From the NCBI RefSeq assembly GCF_000375485.1, contig NZ_AQXE01000001.1, positions 141,573-205,572 of the forward strand: a stretch of DNA of 64,000 bases, given 5' to 3'. Position numbers and translations under genes: made by a program. The number at the start of each line of letters is the position of its first letter. Position 1 is the stretch's first letter. The stretch comes from Desulfovibrio oxyclinae DSM 11498. GTDB taxonomy: Bacteria; Desulfobacterota; Desulfovibrionia; Desulfovibrionales; Desulfovibrionaceae. A model generated the notes under the pieces. The model was not told the origin of the DNA. It worked only from the letters and a program-made list of their open reading frames with translations, and ran no database searches. This document shows positions 51,029 through 60,090 of the stretch, one piece after another.

Positions 51029-52171
51029 ATGCTTAAGATTCACTACTCACTCGAATCGGAACTTCAGCACGGCATTTCCGACATCGAAGCGCCCTCGGAG
51101 CTCAACATCCAGGTGCGCAACCTCGTGCTGAAGACCAAGAAAGGCAAGCAGGTGGCCCGCGGCGAAATGATCGCCGAGCACCCGTCCAAGTTCGGCGGCG
51201 CCTATCACGCGGCCGCATCCGGCAAGGTCATGAAGGTCAACTACTACCATATGACCATCAAGTGTGACGGCGGAGAAGACGCGGTCGAGCCCGTTGACGT
51301 GAGCTCCATGGAGCCCGGCAAGGATCTGCTTCGTGCTTTGCAGGATCTGGGAATTGGCGTGTCCGCGCTGGCACCGGTCAAAACGCTGGTGATCAACGGA
51401 CTCAACCCGGAGCCCGGCATCTCCGTGACCGAACAGCTTCTCAAGGATGAAAAGGAAACCGTCGAAGCCGGACTCGAAATGGTTCGCCGTTTCATGACTC
51501 CGGAAAAGACGGTGCTGGCCGTTGCCGCCGGTGCCTCCTACGAGCTGTCCGGATCGTCGGTCCATACCGTCAAGCCGAAGTACCCCAACTGTCTTGACGC
51601 CCTCGTGGTCAAGTCCGTCACCGGCAAGGAACTGCCTTCCGACACCAAGGTGCTCAGCGTGATGGACCTGTACGAGATCGGCACCGTGGTGCGCACCGGG
51701 ATGCCGCTGACTCACACCGTCATGACCGTGGCCGGACGCAACTACCGCGTGCCCCTTGGGACGCCCATCCGTCATCTGATGGATTCGCTGAACATGAACG
51801 TGACCACCGGCGACACTGTCGTGCTGGGCGGTCCGTTCCGCGGCGACGCGGTGTACAGCCTCGACGAAGGCGTGAAAAAGGGCGACCACGGCTTGTTCTC
51901 CATCGCATCGTCCACGTTCCCGGCCATTCAGGACGCAGCCTGCATCAACTGCGGTGAGTGCGTCCTCAAATGTCCGGCACGGATTCAGGCCCACCTGATC
52001 AGTCGCTATGCGGAGTACGAGATGTTCGAAATGGCCGAAAAGCACGGCTTGAACAACTGCTTCGAGTGCGGACTGTGCGGCTTCAACTGCATCTCCCGCA
52101 GACCGCTGCTGCAGTACATCCGCTTCGCCAAGGCGCAGCTCAAGGCGAGCCGCCAGAGCGAGCAGGGCTAG
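51029..52171 (+). CDS. rnfC: Electron transport complex protein RnfC (cluster 2)
   Basis: A 380-residue homologue of the cluster 1 protein with two C-terminal iron-sulfur sites, CINCGECVLKCP and CFECGLCGFNC. The N-terminal sandwich-hybrid domain contains HPSKFGGAYHAAASGKV. It is the peripheral NAD-facing subunit of Rnf. The second Fe-S motif ends in Ile instead of Pro, which does not affect the ligands. Confidence 0.94.
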   Translation: MLKIHYSLESELQHGISDIEAPSELNIQVRNLVLKTKKGKQVARGEMIAEHPSKFGGAYHAAASGKVMKVNYYHMTIKCDGGEDAVEPVDVSSMEPGKDLLRALQDLGIGVSALAPVKTLVINGLNPEPGISVTEQLLKDEKETVEAGLEMVRRFMTPEKTVLAVAAGASYELSGSSVHTVKPKYPNCLDALVVKSVTGKELPSDTKVLSVMDLYEIGTVVRTGMPLTHTVMTVAGRNYRVPLGTPIRHLMDSLNMNVTTGDTVVLGGPFRGDAVYSLDEGVKKGDHGLFSIASSTFPAIQDAACINCGECVLKCPARIQAHLISRYAEYEMFEMAEKHGLNNCFECGLCGFNCISRRPLLQYIRFAKAQLKASRQSEQG

Positions 52172-52226
52172 AGTCCCGGGTCTTCCGGCAATTTAGACAA
52201 ATATCGAGAGCGAAGGACTACTGAAT

Positions 52227-53198
52227 ATGACTCCTCCCGTTATAAAGGCAATGTCCGACATCGCCGTGCGGCTTACGGTCTCCCCGCCGCCGCACTGGCG
52301 CAGCGGGCGCACCATCCAGGGCATGATGCAGGCGCATCTGCTGGCGCTCGTTCCGGCAATGGTCATGTCCGTGTACATGTTCGGCCTGCAGGCCGCCGCC
52401 GCAATAGGGCTGGCCGGTTCCGTGGCCGTGGGCACCGAGGCCCTGTGCCTCAAGCTCCAGAACCGCGACATCGACGTGGACAACTTCTCCGCACTGTACG
52501 CAGGCGTACTGTTCGCGTTTCTGTTGCCCGCCACCGCGCCCTGGTGGCTGGTGGTACTCGGTTCCGCCATCACCATCGTGCTTGGCCGCACCGTTTTCGG
52601 CGGCTTCGGCTCCAACCCGATCTGTGCGCCACTGGTGGCCTGGGCGTTCTGTAGACTGTCCTGGCCCGCAGCCATGGACATCGACCTGAACCTGTCCCAC
52701 TTCCTGATCAACTATGCGCCCGACCAGCTCATGCACTTCGGTGTGGAGAGCCTCTGGCAGTTCGATTACATGAATCTGTTCCTCGGCAAGCAGCTCGGCG
52801 GACTGGGAGCCTCGCAGGTCGTGGCGCTTCTGGCCGGCGGCATCTACCTTATCGCCGCCGGATGGATTCGACTGTTCATTCCCGTTGCATTCCTCGTGGG
52901 CGTGGCCGCCACCGCCGGCGTCTTCTGGATGATCAACCCCGAAGTCTACGCCGACCCGCTGTTCCATCTGCTGACCGGAAGTACCATGCTCGGCGCATTC
53001 TTCCTCGCACCGGACGTCTCTTCCAGCCCGGTGGGCAGGATGCCGCAGATTCTCTTCGGCCTCATCGCCGGAGCCATGGTCATCGTCATCCGCGTTTACG
53101 GCATCTACCCGGACGGTGTCCCGTTCGCGGTCATGATCGCCAACTTGCTCAGCCCGCTGCTGGACAGGGTTCGCCCCAAACCTTTCGGAGGCAGATAA
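52227..53198 (+). CDS. rnfD: Electron transport complex protein RnfD (cluster 2)
   Basis: A 323-residue, multi-span membrane protein. GFGSNPICAPLVAWAF is the conserved loop and TGSTMLGAFFLAPDVSSSPV contains the threonine expected to carry FMN. The cluster 1 copy has ATDPAPSPV at the same place. It lies 55 bases after rnfC and 3 before rnfG. Confidence 0.95.
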   Translation: MTPPVIKAMSDIAVRLTVSPPPHWRSGRTIQGMMQAHLLALVPAMVMSVYMFGLQAAAAIGLAGSVAVGTEALCLKLQNRDIDVDNFSALYAGVLFAFLLPATAPWWLVVLGSAITIVLGRTVFGGFGSNPICAPLVAWAFCRLSWPAAMDIDLNLSHFLINYAPDQLMHFGVESLWQFDYMNLFLGKQLGGLGASQVVALLAGGIYLIAAGWIRLFIPVAFLVGVAATAGVFWMINPEVYADPLFHLLTGSTMLGAFFLAPDVSSSPVGRMPQILFGLIAGAMVIVIRVYGIYPDGVPFAVMIANLLSPLLDRVRPKPFGGR

Positions 53199-53201
53199 GA
53201 C

Positions 53202-53771
53202 ATGCGTGAAATACTTCATATGCTCGTCGTCCTGTCCCTGATCTGCGCCACGTCCGGCGCGGTTCTGGTGAACCTGAAGAAGGCGACCAAGCCCCAGATC
53301 GAACAGCAGGTGCTGACCTACGTGCAGGGCCCCGCGCTCCTGTCCGTGCTCGACGACCGCGACAACGACCCCATCGCCGACCGCAAGAACGTGGGCGACG
53401 TGACCGTGTTCCCGGCCAAGAAGGACGGCAAGCTCGTGGGTGTGGCCCTTGAAGCCTTCGCTCCCGGCTACTCCGGAGATATCGGCGTCATGGTCGGCTT
53501 CAGCGTGGAACAGGACGAACTGCTCGGCATCGGCATCACCACCCAGACCGAAACGCCCGGCCTCGGAACCCGCATCATGAAGCCTTCCTTCACCAAGCAG
53601 TTCCAGGGCCACGGCCTTGAGAGCATGGAGCTTGCCTCCAAGGACGGCGACATCGACGGCATCTCCGGTGCCACCTATTCCGCTGCCGGTACGGTGGATG
53701 CGGTGCGCAAGGCCATCGAGGTCTATGAAGGCATCAAGCCCGAAATCCTCAAGATCTGGCAGACTTCCTAG
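53202..53771 (+). CDS. rnfG: Electron transport complex protein RnfG (cluster 2)
   Basis: A 189-residue protein with an N-terminal anchor (MLVVLSLICATSGAVLVNL) and an FMN-binding domain on the periplasmic side. The flavinylation motif is DGISGATYSAAG, with ETPGLGTRI before it. The threonine would receive FMN from the ApbE encoded at the end of this cluster. Confidence 0.95.
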   Translation: MREILHMLVVLSLICATSGAVLVNLKKATKPQIEQQVLTYVQGPALLSVLDDRDNDPIADRKNVGDVTVFPAKKDGKLVGVALEAFAPGYSGDIGVMVGFSVEQDELLGIGITTQTETPGLGTRIMKPSFTKQFQGHGLESMELASKDGDIDGISGATYSAAGTVDAVRKAIEVYEGIKPEILKIWQTS

Positions 53772-53782
53772 GAGGGAGCACC

Positions 53783-54454
53783 ATGAGCAATATAACCAAG
53801 GAATTCGTCAAGGGCCTGTGGGCCGAGCTGCCGCCGTTCCGGGTGCTCCTCGGACTGTGCCCCGTGCTGGCTGTCACCGCCACCGCGGAGAACGGCTTCG
53901 GCATGGGCATGGCGGTCATCTTCGTGCTGGTCATGTCCAACCTGATCATCTCCAGCATCAGGAAGATCATTCCGGGCAAGGTCCGCATCGCCTGCTTCAT
54001 CGTCGTCACCGCCTCGCTGGTTGTCACGGTAGAGCTGCTCATGCAGGCGTATGCCTACCCGCTGTATCAGAAGCTCGGCATCTTCGTGCCGCTGATCGTC
54101 GTGAACTGTCTGATTCTTGGACGGGCGGAAGCGTTCGCCTCCAAGAATCCCGTGCTGCCGTCCATCGCGGACGCGCTCGGCATGGGCATCGGGTTCATGG
54201 CCTCGCTGACCTTCCTCGGCGCACTGCGCGAGGTGCTCGGCAACGGCACGGTGTTCGGCGTTCCCGTCATGTGGGAGAGCTTCGAGCCCGCGTCCTTCAT
54301 GGTCAAGGCGCCCGGCGCGTTTGTCGGGCTGGGCATGATTCTGGCGGGCATGAACGTCTTGAACCGCTACCTCAGCCGCAAGAAGGGCGAGAGCGAGCCG
54401 GTTTCCCAGAACTCCACCTGCGCCTCCTGCGGGGCGTGCAACTCCTGCAAGTAG
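53783..54454 (+). CDS. rnfE: Electron transport complex protein RnfE (cluster 2)
   Basis: A 223-residue, six-helix membrane subunit (NqrD homologue) with LLGLCPVLAVT and VNCLILGRAEAFAS. The C-terminal tail ends in CASCGACNSCK, a C-x2-C-x2-C-x2-C pattern beyond the usual end of the family. The cluster 1 copy has a shorter CKTCGMC. Starts with GGAGGGAGC upstream. Confidence 0.95.
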   Translation: MSNITKEFVKGLWAELPPFRVLLGLCPVLAVTATAENGFGMGMAVIFVLVMSNLIISSIRKIIPGKVRIACFIVVTASLVVTVELLMQAYAYPLYQKLGIFVPLIVVNCLILGRAEAFASKNPVLPSIADALGMGIGFMASLTFLGALREVLGNGTVFGVPVMWESFEPASFMVKAPGAFVGLGMILAGMNVLNRYLSRKKGESEPVSQNSTCASCGACNSCK

Positions 54455-54471
54455 GGGAGGGCCAGTAAACC

Positions 54472-55047
54472 ATGGAATACTTCCTGCTTTTCATATCCGC
54501 GATATTCATCAACAACATCGTCCTGGTCCAGTACCTCGGCGCGTGCCCCTTCATGGGCACCTCCAAGTCCACGGACGTGGCACTGGGCATGGGTGGCGCG
54601 GTCATCTTCGTCACCCTGATGGCCACCGCCATCACCTGGCCCATTCACCAGTACATACTCATTCCCTTCGGCATCGAGTATCTGCAGACCATCGCATTCA
54701 TTCTGGTCATCGCGTCGCTGGTGCAGTTCGTGGAAATGTTCCTGAAAAAGGTCATTCCGCCGCTTTACAAATCGCTGGGCCTGTTCCTGCCGCTGATCAC
54801 CACCAACTGCGCCGTCATGGGCGTGGCCATCATGGTGCAGCGCAACGGATACTCCTTCTTCAAGTCCATGATGTACGGACTTGCGTCCGGAATCGGCTTC
54901 CTGATCGCACTGGTCATCATTTCCGCCATCCGCGAACGGCTGGACATCTCTCCGGTGCCCGCCGTGTTCCGTGGCGTTCCCATCGCCCTGATCATGGCAG
55001 GCGTCATGTCCATGATCTTCTTCGCGTTCCAGGGAATGGCGGCCTAA
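54472..55047 (+). CDS. rnfA: Electron transport complex protein RnfA (cluster 2)
   Basis: A 191-residue, six-helix protein with FINNIVLVQYLGACPFMGTS and ITTNCAVMGVAI, including both conserved cysteines. It pairs with RnfE in the membrane. It follows rnfE by 17 bases with no inserted genes, unlike cluster 1. Confidence 0.96.
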   Translation: MEYFLLFISAIFINNIVLVQYLGACPFMGTSKSTDVALGMGGAVIFVTLMATAITWPIHQYILIPFGIEYLQTIAFILVIASLVQFVEMFLKKVIPPLYKSLGLFLPLITTNCAVMGVAIMVQRNGYSFFKSMMYGLASGIGFLIALVIISAIRERLDISPVPAVFRGVPIALIMAGVMSMIFFAFQGMAA

Positions 55048-55075
55048 CCGCGCAAGTCAAGGAGACACTTACGAT

Positions 55076-57190
55076 ATGGTAACATCATCCATTCTGGTTC
55101 TGTTTCTACTGGGCCTGACAGCCGCAGCCGTCCTCGCCGTGGCATCCCGCGTGCTCCACGTAAAAGAGGACCCGCGCATCGCCCAGGTTGACAACTGCTT
55201 CCCCGGCGCCAACTGCGGCGGTTGCGGATACCCCGGTTGTTCGGCTGCTGCCGCGGCCATCGTCAAGGGCGAGGCCGGGCCTGAAATCTGCGTGGCGGGC
55301 GGCCCCGAGATTGCTGAAAACATTGCAGCCATCATGGGCACCGAGGTCGGCTTCAAGGAGCCCAAGGTCGCCCAGAACATCTGCACAGGCGGTTCCCGCG
55401 CCGAGCTCCTTTTCGATTACGAGGGAGTCGAGGACTGCCGGGCCGAGGCACTGCTTTACGGCGGCGAGAAGTCCTGCGGCCTTGGCTGCATCGGCATGGC
55501 CTCCTGCGTGAAGGTTTGCGGCTTCGACGCCATCCGCCTGAACGACGACGGTCTGCCCGTGGTGGACATGAACGCCTGCCGCTCCTGCGGCAAATGCGCC
55601 GAAGTCTGTCCCACCGGAGCCATCCGCGTTTCCGGCCTGACCATGGACCTGCTGCACCTCAACAAGACCGACGACTGCCTCGCACCCTGCATGCAGAAGT
55701 GCCCGGCGCAGATCGACGTCCGCACCTACGTGCAGCAGATGAAGATGGGCGACATGCGCGGCGCGCTGACTACCATGAAGGAGCGCAACCCGCTTCCGCT
55801 GGCCGTCGGCCGCCTGTGCCCCGCACCGTGCGAGACCATCTGCCGCCGCAACATCGCGGACGAGGGCGTGGCCATTCACACCCTGCACCGCTTCGTGGCG
55901 GATTGGGAGATGAACGCCGGTTCCCGCGTGCAACTGGACTGCAACCCCCGCAGCGGGCATCGCGTCGCCATCATCGGCGGCGGCCCCGCCGGTCTGTCCT
56001 GCGCGTACTTCCTGCGCCGCATCGGCCACGAGCCGGTGATCTTCGAAAAGCGCGAAGAGCTTGGCGGCATGATGAAGGGCGTCATTCCCGAATACCGTCT
56101 TCCCTCCAAGGTCGTTGACTGGGAAATCCAGTCCATCCTCGACCTCGGCGTGGACCTGCGCACCGGCCTTGAATTCGGCAAGGACGTGACCCTTGAGAGC
56201 CTTGAGCAGGAAGGATTCGAAGCCGTGTTCATGGCAACCGGTGCCTGGAAGGTGCCGGGACTGGGTGTGGAAAACGACGATGCCGAAGGCGTGGTGGACG
56301 CAGTGTCCTTCCTCGACGGCATCGGAGGCACTTACGGCGACATGCAGGGCCGTCGGATCGTGGTGGTTGGCGACACCAACACCGCCATGGACGTTGCCCG
56401 CAGCGCGGCGCGCCTTGGCGCCGATGTCACCGGCCTCGTGTCCTGCATTCAGCGCAAGATGTCCGCCAACAAGAACGAAGTAAAGCGTGCCGCCGAGCTG
56501 GGTACCGACCTCAAGTTCCTCACCGCCCCTGTGCGCGTGCTGGCAGAGGACGGCAAGGTAACCGGCGTGGAATATCAGGAACTGCAGTACGACGATCCCA
56601 AGAAGGCCACCGGCAAGCCCAAGCCCGTCGAGGGCACCGAGGCAACGGTGCAGGCCGACATGGTCGTGGTCGCCACCGACCGCGTGGTGGACGCCGGTCC
56701 GCTCAAGACCGAAAGCGGCGAGCCGCTCTTCGATATGGACAAGAAGACCGGCGGCATCAAGGCCGACAAGACCACTCTGCAAACCAGTCTTCCGCACGTG
56801 TTCGCGGGCGGCGAGGCCCACACCGGCCGCAACATCCTGATTCAGGCGGTTGCCGACGGACGTCGTGCCGCTCGCGGCATCCACTACTATATTACGGAAG
56901 GGGAAATCCCCGAGCCGAAGAACCCGCAGCTTCGCGTCATCCCGGAAACCATCCTCAAGAACATGGATGTGACTTACACCATCCCGCGCATCGAAGTGCC
57001 CGAAATCGGAATCGAGGAGCGGAAGTCCACATTCAAGGAAGAGGTCAAGGGTTCCATCGGATTCGACGCGGCCCGCAAGGAAAGCAGCCGCTGCCTGCGC
57101 TGCGGCCTGACCTGCTACGACTCGGAGGCCGGTGCCGAATACGCCGGTGACCCCGACGTCAAGAAATTCAGCGAATCGGGCAAGGAGTAA
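55076..57190 (+). CDS. rnfB: RnfB fused to GltD-like flavoprotein with degenerate NADPH site (cluster 2)
   Basis: A 704-residue fusion that aligns without gaps to the cluster 1 protein over residues 1-470. The membrane anchor, Cys47/50/55/72, the ferredoxin domain and the FAD motif GGGPAG (301-306) are kept. The second nucleotide motif has changed from GGGNTA to GDTNTA (432-437), and Arg456, Arg457 and Arg459 are Ser, Cys and Gln. These arginines normally grip the NADPH 2'-phosphate. The flavin part may therefore use NADH, another donor or none. It lies between rnfA and apbE. Confidence 0.92.
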   Translation: MVTSSILVLFLLGLTAAAVLAVASRVLHVKEDPRIAQVDNCFPGANCGGCGYPGCSAAAAAIVKGEAGPEICVAGGPEIAENIAAIMGTEVGFKEPKVAQNICTGGSRAELLFDYEGVEDCRAEALLYGGEKSCGLGCIGMASCVKVCGFDAIRLNDDGLPVVDMNACRSCGKCAEVCPTGAIRVSGLTMDLLHLNKTDDCLAPCMQKCPAQIDVRTYVQQMKMGDMRGALTTMKERNPLPLAVGRLCPAPCETICRRNIADEGVAIHTLHRFVADWEMNAGSRVQLDCNPRSGHRVAIIGGGPAGLSCAYFLRRIGHEPVIFEKREELGGMMKGVIPEYRLPSKVVDWEIQSILDLGVDLRTGLEFGKDVTLESLEQEGFEAVFMATGAWKVPGLGVENDDAEGVVDAVSFLDGIGGTYGDMQGRRIVVVGDTNTAMDVARSAARLGADVTGLVSCIQRKMSANKNEVKRAAELGTDLKFLTAPVRVLAEDGKVTGVEYQELQYDDPKKATGKPKPVEGTEATVQADMVVVATDRVVDAGPLKTESGEPLFDMDKKTGGIKADKTTLQTSLPHVFAGGEAHTGRNILIQAVADGRRAARGIHYYITEGEIPEPKNPQLRVIPETILKNMDVTYTIPRIEVPEIGIEERKSTFKEEVKGSIGFDAARKESSRCLRCGLTCYDSEAGAEYAGDPDVKKFSESGKE

Positions 57191-57194
57191 GATC

Positions 57195-58247
57195 ATGCAG
57201 AACAAGCGATTCACAAGAAGAGCCTTCATGCGTTCGCTCGGCATCGTCGGGCTTGGTGCGGCCCTCACTCCCGCACCCGTCGCGGCAGCCGTTCGCATGA
57301 CAGACTCCCGCAAGCTGTCCGACAACCGCTTCGAGGTCTGCGAAACTCGCTTCCTCATGGGTACCTTCGTGGCGATCACGGCTCTTCACGAGTCCCGCGA
57401 CGCCGCCAAGGAAGCCACGGCCCGCGCCTTTGGCGAGATCGAACGGCTTTCCGCCATCTTCGACCGCCACAAGGGCGACACCCCGGTCTCTGTGCTGAAC
57501 GCCACCGGCCGCCTGTCCGACGTCGCTCCCGAGCTGCGGTCAGTCATGGAAAAGGCCGTGATCTTCAACCGTCGTTCCGGCGGTGCCTTTGACTCCACTG
57601 TTCTTCCGCTGGTGGAGATGCTCAAGGGCCACGCTGATGCCGACGGCAGGATCAACCTGTCCGAAAAGGACATGAAGGACGCGCTGGGCCTCGTCGATAC
57701 AGAAGCCGTGCGTATCTCCGACAACGGAATCCGTTTCGACAAGCAGGGCATGGGCGTGACGCTCGACGGCATCGGCAAGGGCTACATCGTGGACCGCGCC
57801 TCCGACGTGCTGGCCGCCAACGGCGTTGTCGATCACCTCGTGAACGCGGGCGGCGACATCCGCGCCCGGGGCGAACGCGCTCCCGGAAAGGCGTGGAAGA
57901 TCGCCATCGAAGATCCCGCGGGCAAGGGCGGATACCCCTCCGTCATCCATCTGCGCGACGCAGCCGTCGCCACCTCCGGCGGCTACGAAGTGTACTACGA
58001 TGCGAACCGCACGCATCATCACGTCATCAACCCCAGGACCGCTCACTCTCCCACCCAGAGCGTCAGCGTGTCCGTTACCGCTCCAACCGTCATGCAGGCC
58101 GACGCTCTCTCCACCTCGGCTTTCGTCATGCCCCCAAAAGACGGCGTCCACTTTGTGGATGCGCAGCCGGGAAGCGACTGCCTCATCGTCGGTAAAAGCG
58201 GCGCGAACGTTACCACGCGCCGTTGGAGCAGGTTGAGCAGGACCTAG
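57195..58247 (+). CDS. apbE: FAD:protein FMN transferase ApbE
   Basis: A 350-residue protein with a twin-arginine-like signal (TRRAFMRSLGIVGLGAAL). ApbE transfers FMN from FAD to threonines in RnfG and RnfD. Conserved pieces are ETRFLMGTFVAIT, LDGIGKGYIVD, VNAGGDIRARG and HHHVINPRTAHSPT. ATG at 57195 is 5 bases after the rnfB stop with GGAG upstream. It ends cluster 2, and a strong terminator follows. It is the only apbE in the window. Confidence 0.95.
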   Translation: MQNKRFTRRAFMRSLGIVGLGAALTPAPVAAAVRMTDSRKLSDNRFEVCETRFLMGTFVAITALHESRDAAKEATARAFGEIERLSAIFDRHKGDTPVSVLNATGRLSDVAPELRSVMEKAVIFNRRSGGAFDSTVLPLVEMLKGHADADGRINLSEKDMKDALGLVDTEAVRISDNGIRFDKQGMGVTLDGIGKGYIVDRASDVLAANGVVDHLVNAGGDIRARGERAPGKAWKIAIEDPAGKGGYPSVIHLRDAAVATSGGYEVYYDANRTHHHVINPRTAHSPTQSVSVSVTAPTVMQADALSTSAFVMPPKDGVHFVDAQPGSDCLIVGKSGANVTTRRWSRLSRT

Positions 58248-58329
58248 AACCTGCAGCCATACCCTCGCCTCCGAGAAGGAACACAGCCCCCCGTTCCTTC
58301 TCAACCGAAAGGGAACACACTCCCTCAAA

Positions 58330-58366
58330 ACGCCCCCCGGCCACTCCTACCGGGGGGCGTTCGTTT
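58330..58366. terminator. Terminator after rnf cluster 2
   Basis: CGCCCCCCGG (58331-58340) and CCGGGGGGCG (58350-58359) pair around a 9-base loop, followed by TTCGTTTT. It lies between the convergent apbE and lipoprotein genes. Confidence 0.88.
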
Positions 58367-58395
58367 TGGAAGAAGATACGAGCTAAGAATCCGCG

Positions 58396-59019
58396 TTACT
58401 GCGGGCCTTTGTCGAACTCCACGATGCGCGCAAAGTCGGAGTCGGGTCCTTTGGTGACGCGGTGATAGAGCGGACTGCCGTCCTCGACGCGCCCGCCCAT
58501 GTCGTAGGTGAAATCGGCAACCGCCTCATGACGGACCCAGTAGCCGTCCATGCGGGCACCACGCCCGTCGTGCATGGAGTGAAAGTGCAGAAACTCGTCC
58601 TGCGGCTCGGGCCTTGTTTCAAGCCATTCCTTTGGGGCCTCGTCAAAGAAGACCGGGAGAATTCGCTCCTGCCCCTGCGGCTGGTCGTTTCGATTGCCGG
58701 GAAGCCGGGTCAGGACTGCCGTTCCCTCGAAAAGCTTGGCGTTCACAGGCGCATCCGAGGAATAGAAGCCGTCCTCGTTGAAGCACACGAAACGCAGCCT
58801 GCTCAGGTCGGAAGGATCTTCCGGGCGGAAGTAGTAGCCCATGAACGGACCAAAGGTGGCCGCCGTGCCGTTTTGCATGACGCGCAGGGTGGACTGGTAG
58901 CCGTGCGGTACGTCCGGAGCGGAAGCGCCGTTTGAGGGGGCTTCGCCGCAACCGCCTAAAACGAAGAGTGTCAGCAGCGCGGCGGCAAGGGGCAGTTTGT
59001 GCAGAGCGCGCATGGTCAC
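58396..59019 (-). CDS. Predicted lipoprotein of unknown function
   Basis: A 207-residue protein with a lipoprotein signal (LPLAAALLTLFVLGGC, lipobox LGGC with Cys near residue 24). The mature part is polar and contains FGPFMGYYFRPEDPSDLSRL, FHSMHDGRGARMDGYW and ADFTYDMGGRVED. No family is recognised. It overlaps the YeeE/YedE gene stop by 4 bases, which places it in the same transcript as the sulfur-transport genes. Confidence 0.75.
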   Translation of the reverse strand: MTMRALHKLPLAAALLTLFVLGGCGEAPSNGASAPDVPHGYQSTLRVMQNGTAATFGPFMGYYFRPEDPSDLSRLRFVCFNEDGFYSSDAPVNAKLFEGTAVLTRLPGNRNDQPQGQERILPVFFDEAPKEWLETRPEPQDEFLHFHSMHDGRGARMDGYWVRHEAVADFTYDMGGRVEDGSPLYHRVTKGPDSDFARIVEFDKGPQ

Positions 59020-59561
59020 ATGGCTCCGCTTTCGCCGTGCCGCCAGAGTTTGCCAATGAGCCAGACTGCTGCGAGCAGGAAAATGGCTTCGACGATCAGT
59101 CCCACCAGCGGCGTTCCGAACAGGTCGGCCAGCGTAAGCTGTCCCACGTTGGTAGGGGCGTGTATGGCGGGGATAAGCCAGGCATGAAGGTGCGCGAAGG
59201 CGGCGGTCCCGGCCAGTCCGCCGATGAGGGCGAACACCGCGTCCATGCGGCCTTCGCCGACCGCGGCCCAGCAGGTTCCCGGACAGTAGCCCGCCATGCC
59301 CCAGCCAATGCCGAATAGCACGCCGCCCACCAGAATTGCGCCAAAGGTAAGTGGTAGTATCAGGGTGTTCCCGCCGCCGGCGGCCTGAAGGCTGAACAGG
59401 CCGATGGCCGAGAACAGCACCGCCAGAAGCATGAATTGCGGAATCCGGGGGTCTTGCATGAGATGGCCAAGCGCCATCTCTTCAGGATCAGTCGCGCCGA
59501 CGCGCTGGATCACGAATCCGAAGGCCGCGCCGGACAGGATGCCGAGAAGAACGTCGGTCAT
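59016..59561 (-). CDS. YeeE/YedE-family membrane protein, half 2
   Basis: A 181-residue protein with about five membrane helices and the family motif GMAGYCPGTCWAAVGEG, whose cysteine is the proposed thiosulfate-passing residue. YeeE/YedE proteins import thiosulfate or related sulfur compounds. The pair of half-size proteins resembles the PmpA/PmpB pairs. ATG at 59561 overlaps the end of the other half by 4 bases. It lies next to a rhodanese gene. Confidence 0.88.
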   Translation of the reverse strand: MTDVLLGILSGAAFGFVIQRVGATDPEEMALGHLMQDPRIPQFMLLAVLFSAIGLFSLQAAGGGNTLILPLTFGAILVGGVLFGIGWGMAGYCPGTCWAAVGEGRMDAVFALIGGLAGTAAFAHLHAWLIPAIHAPTNVGQLTLADLFGTPLVGLIVEAIFLLAAVWLIGKLWRHGESGAM

Positions 59562-60088
59562 TGTTTCCTCCCGTTGGTCTTTCCGTAGACGATTCGTGCC
59601 GAGAGCATGGCTGTTGCGAAAATCACCGCGCCGAAGAGCAGGCCGCTCAGGGCCATCTGGATGCTGCCGGACATGAACAGTCCCAGCGTACAGCCGCCTG
59701 CCAGACGTGCTCCGAACAGAATCAGGAACCCGCCTGCGAAGGTGGTTGCGTAACGCTTGATGCGGCTTTTGCCGAAGCGGCGCACCCAGATTTCGGGCAC
59801 ATCGCGGACCTTTCTGCCGCCGGTGATGCCCGCGGCGAATCCACCGGCCGCCATGCCGATGACGAAGCCCATGAGCCATGAGCCCGGTCCGGGAAGGGCG
59901 GAGTAGTGCGGATTGGTTTCGGCGTACTTCGGTGCCACTTCAAGAAAGAAGCCCTTGAGCGTGGTCACGAAACCGCTCGACGATGCGGGCGGGCCGTATG
60001 TGGCGAAGATGAAGACGATGATTCCTGCAAGCGCCACAGCCGCCGGGACGACCGGCCAGCGTTTGGGATCGGTGTTGGTCGGTTTCAT
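59558..60088 (-). CDS. YeeE/YedE-family membrane protein, half 1
   Basis: A 176-residue protein with about four membrane helices. The motif GARLAGGCTLGLFMSGS is the YeeE/YedE cysteine motif of the first half, and GSWLMGFVIGMAAGGFAAG is a conserved helix. It is expected to form one sulfur-compound transporter with the next gene. It starts 2 bases after the rhodanese gene. Confidence 0.88.
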   Translation of the reverse strand: MKPTNTDPKRWPVVPAAVALAGIIVFIFATYGPPASSSGFVTTLKGFFLEVAPKYAETNPHYSALPGPGSWLMGFVIGMAAGGFAAGITGGRKVRDVPEIWVRRFGKSRIKRYATTFAGGFLILFGARLAGGCTLGLFMSGSIQMALSGLLFGAVIFATAMLSARIVYGKTNGRKQ

Positions 60089-60090
60089 GG

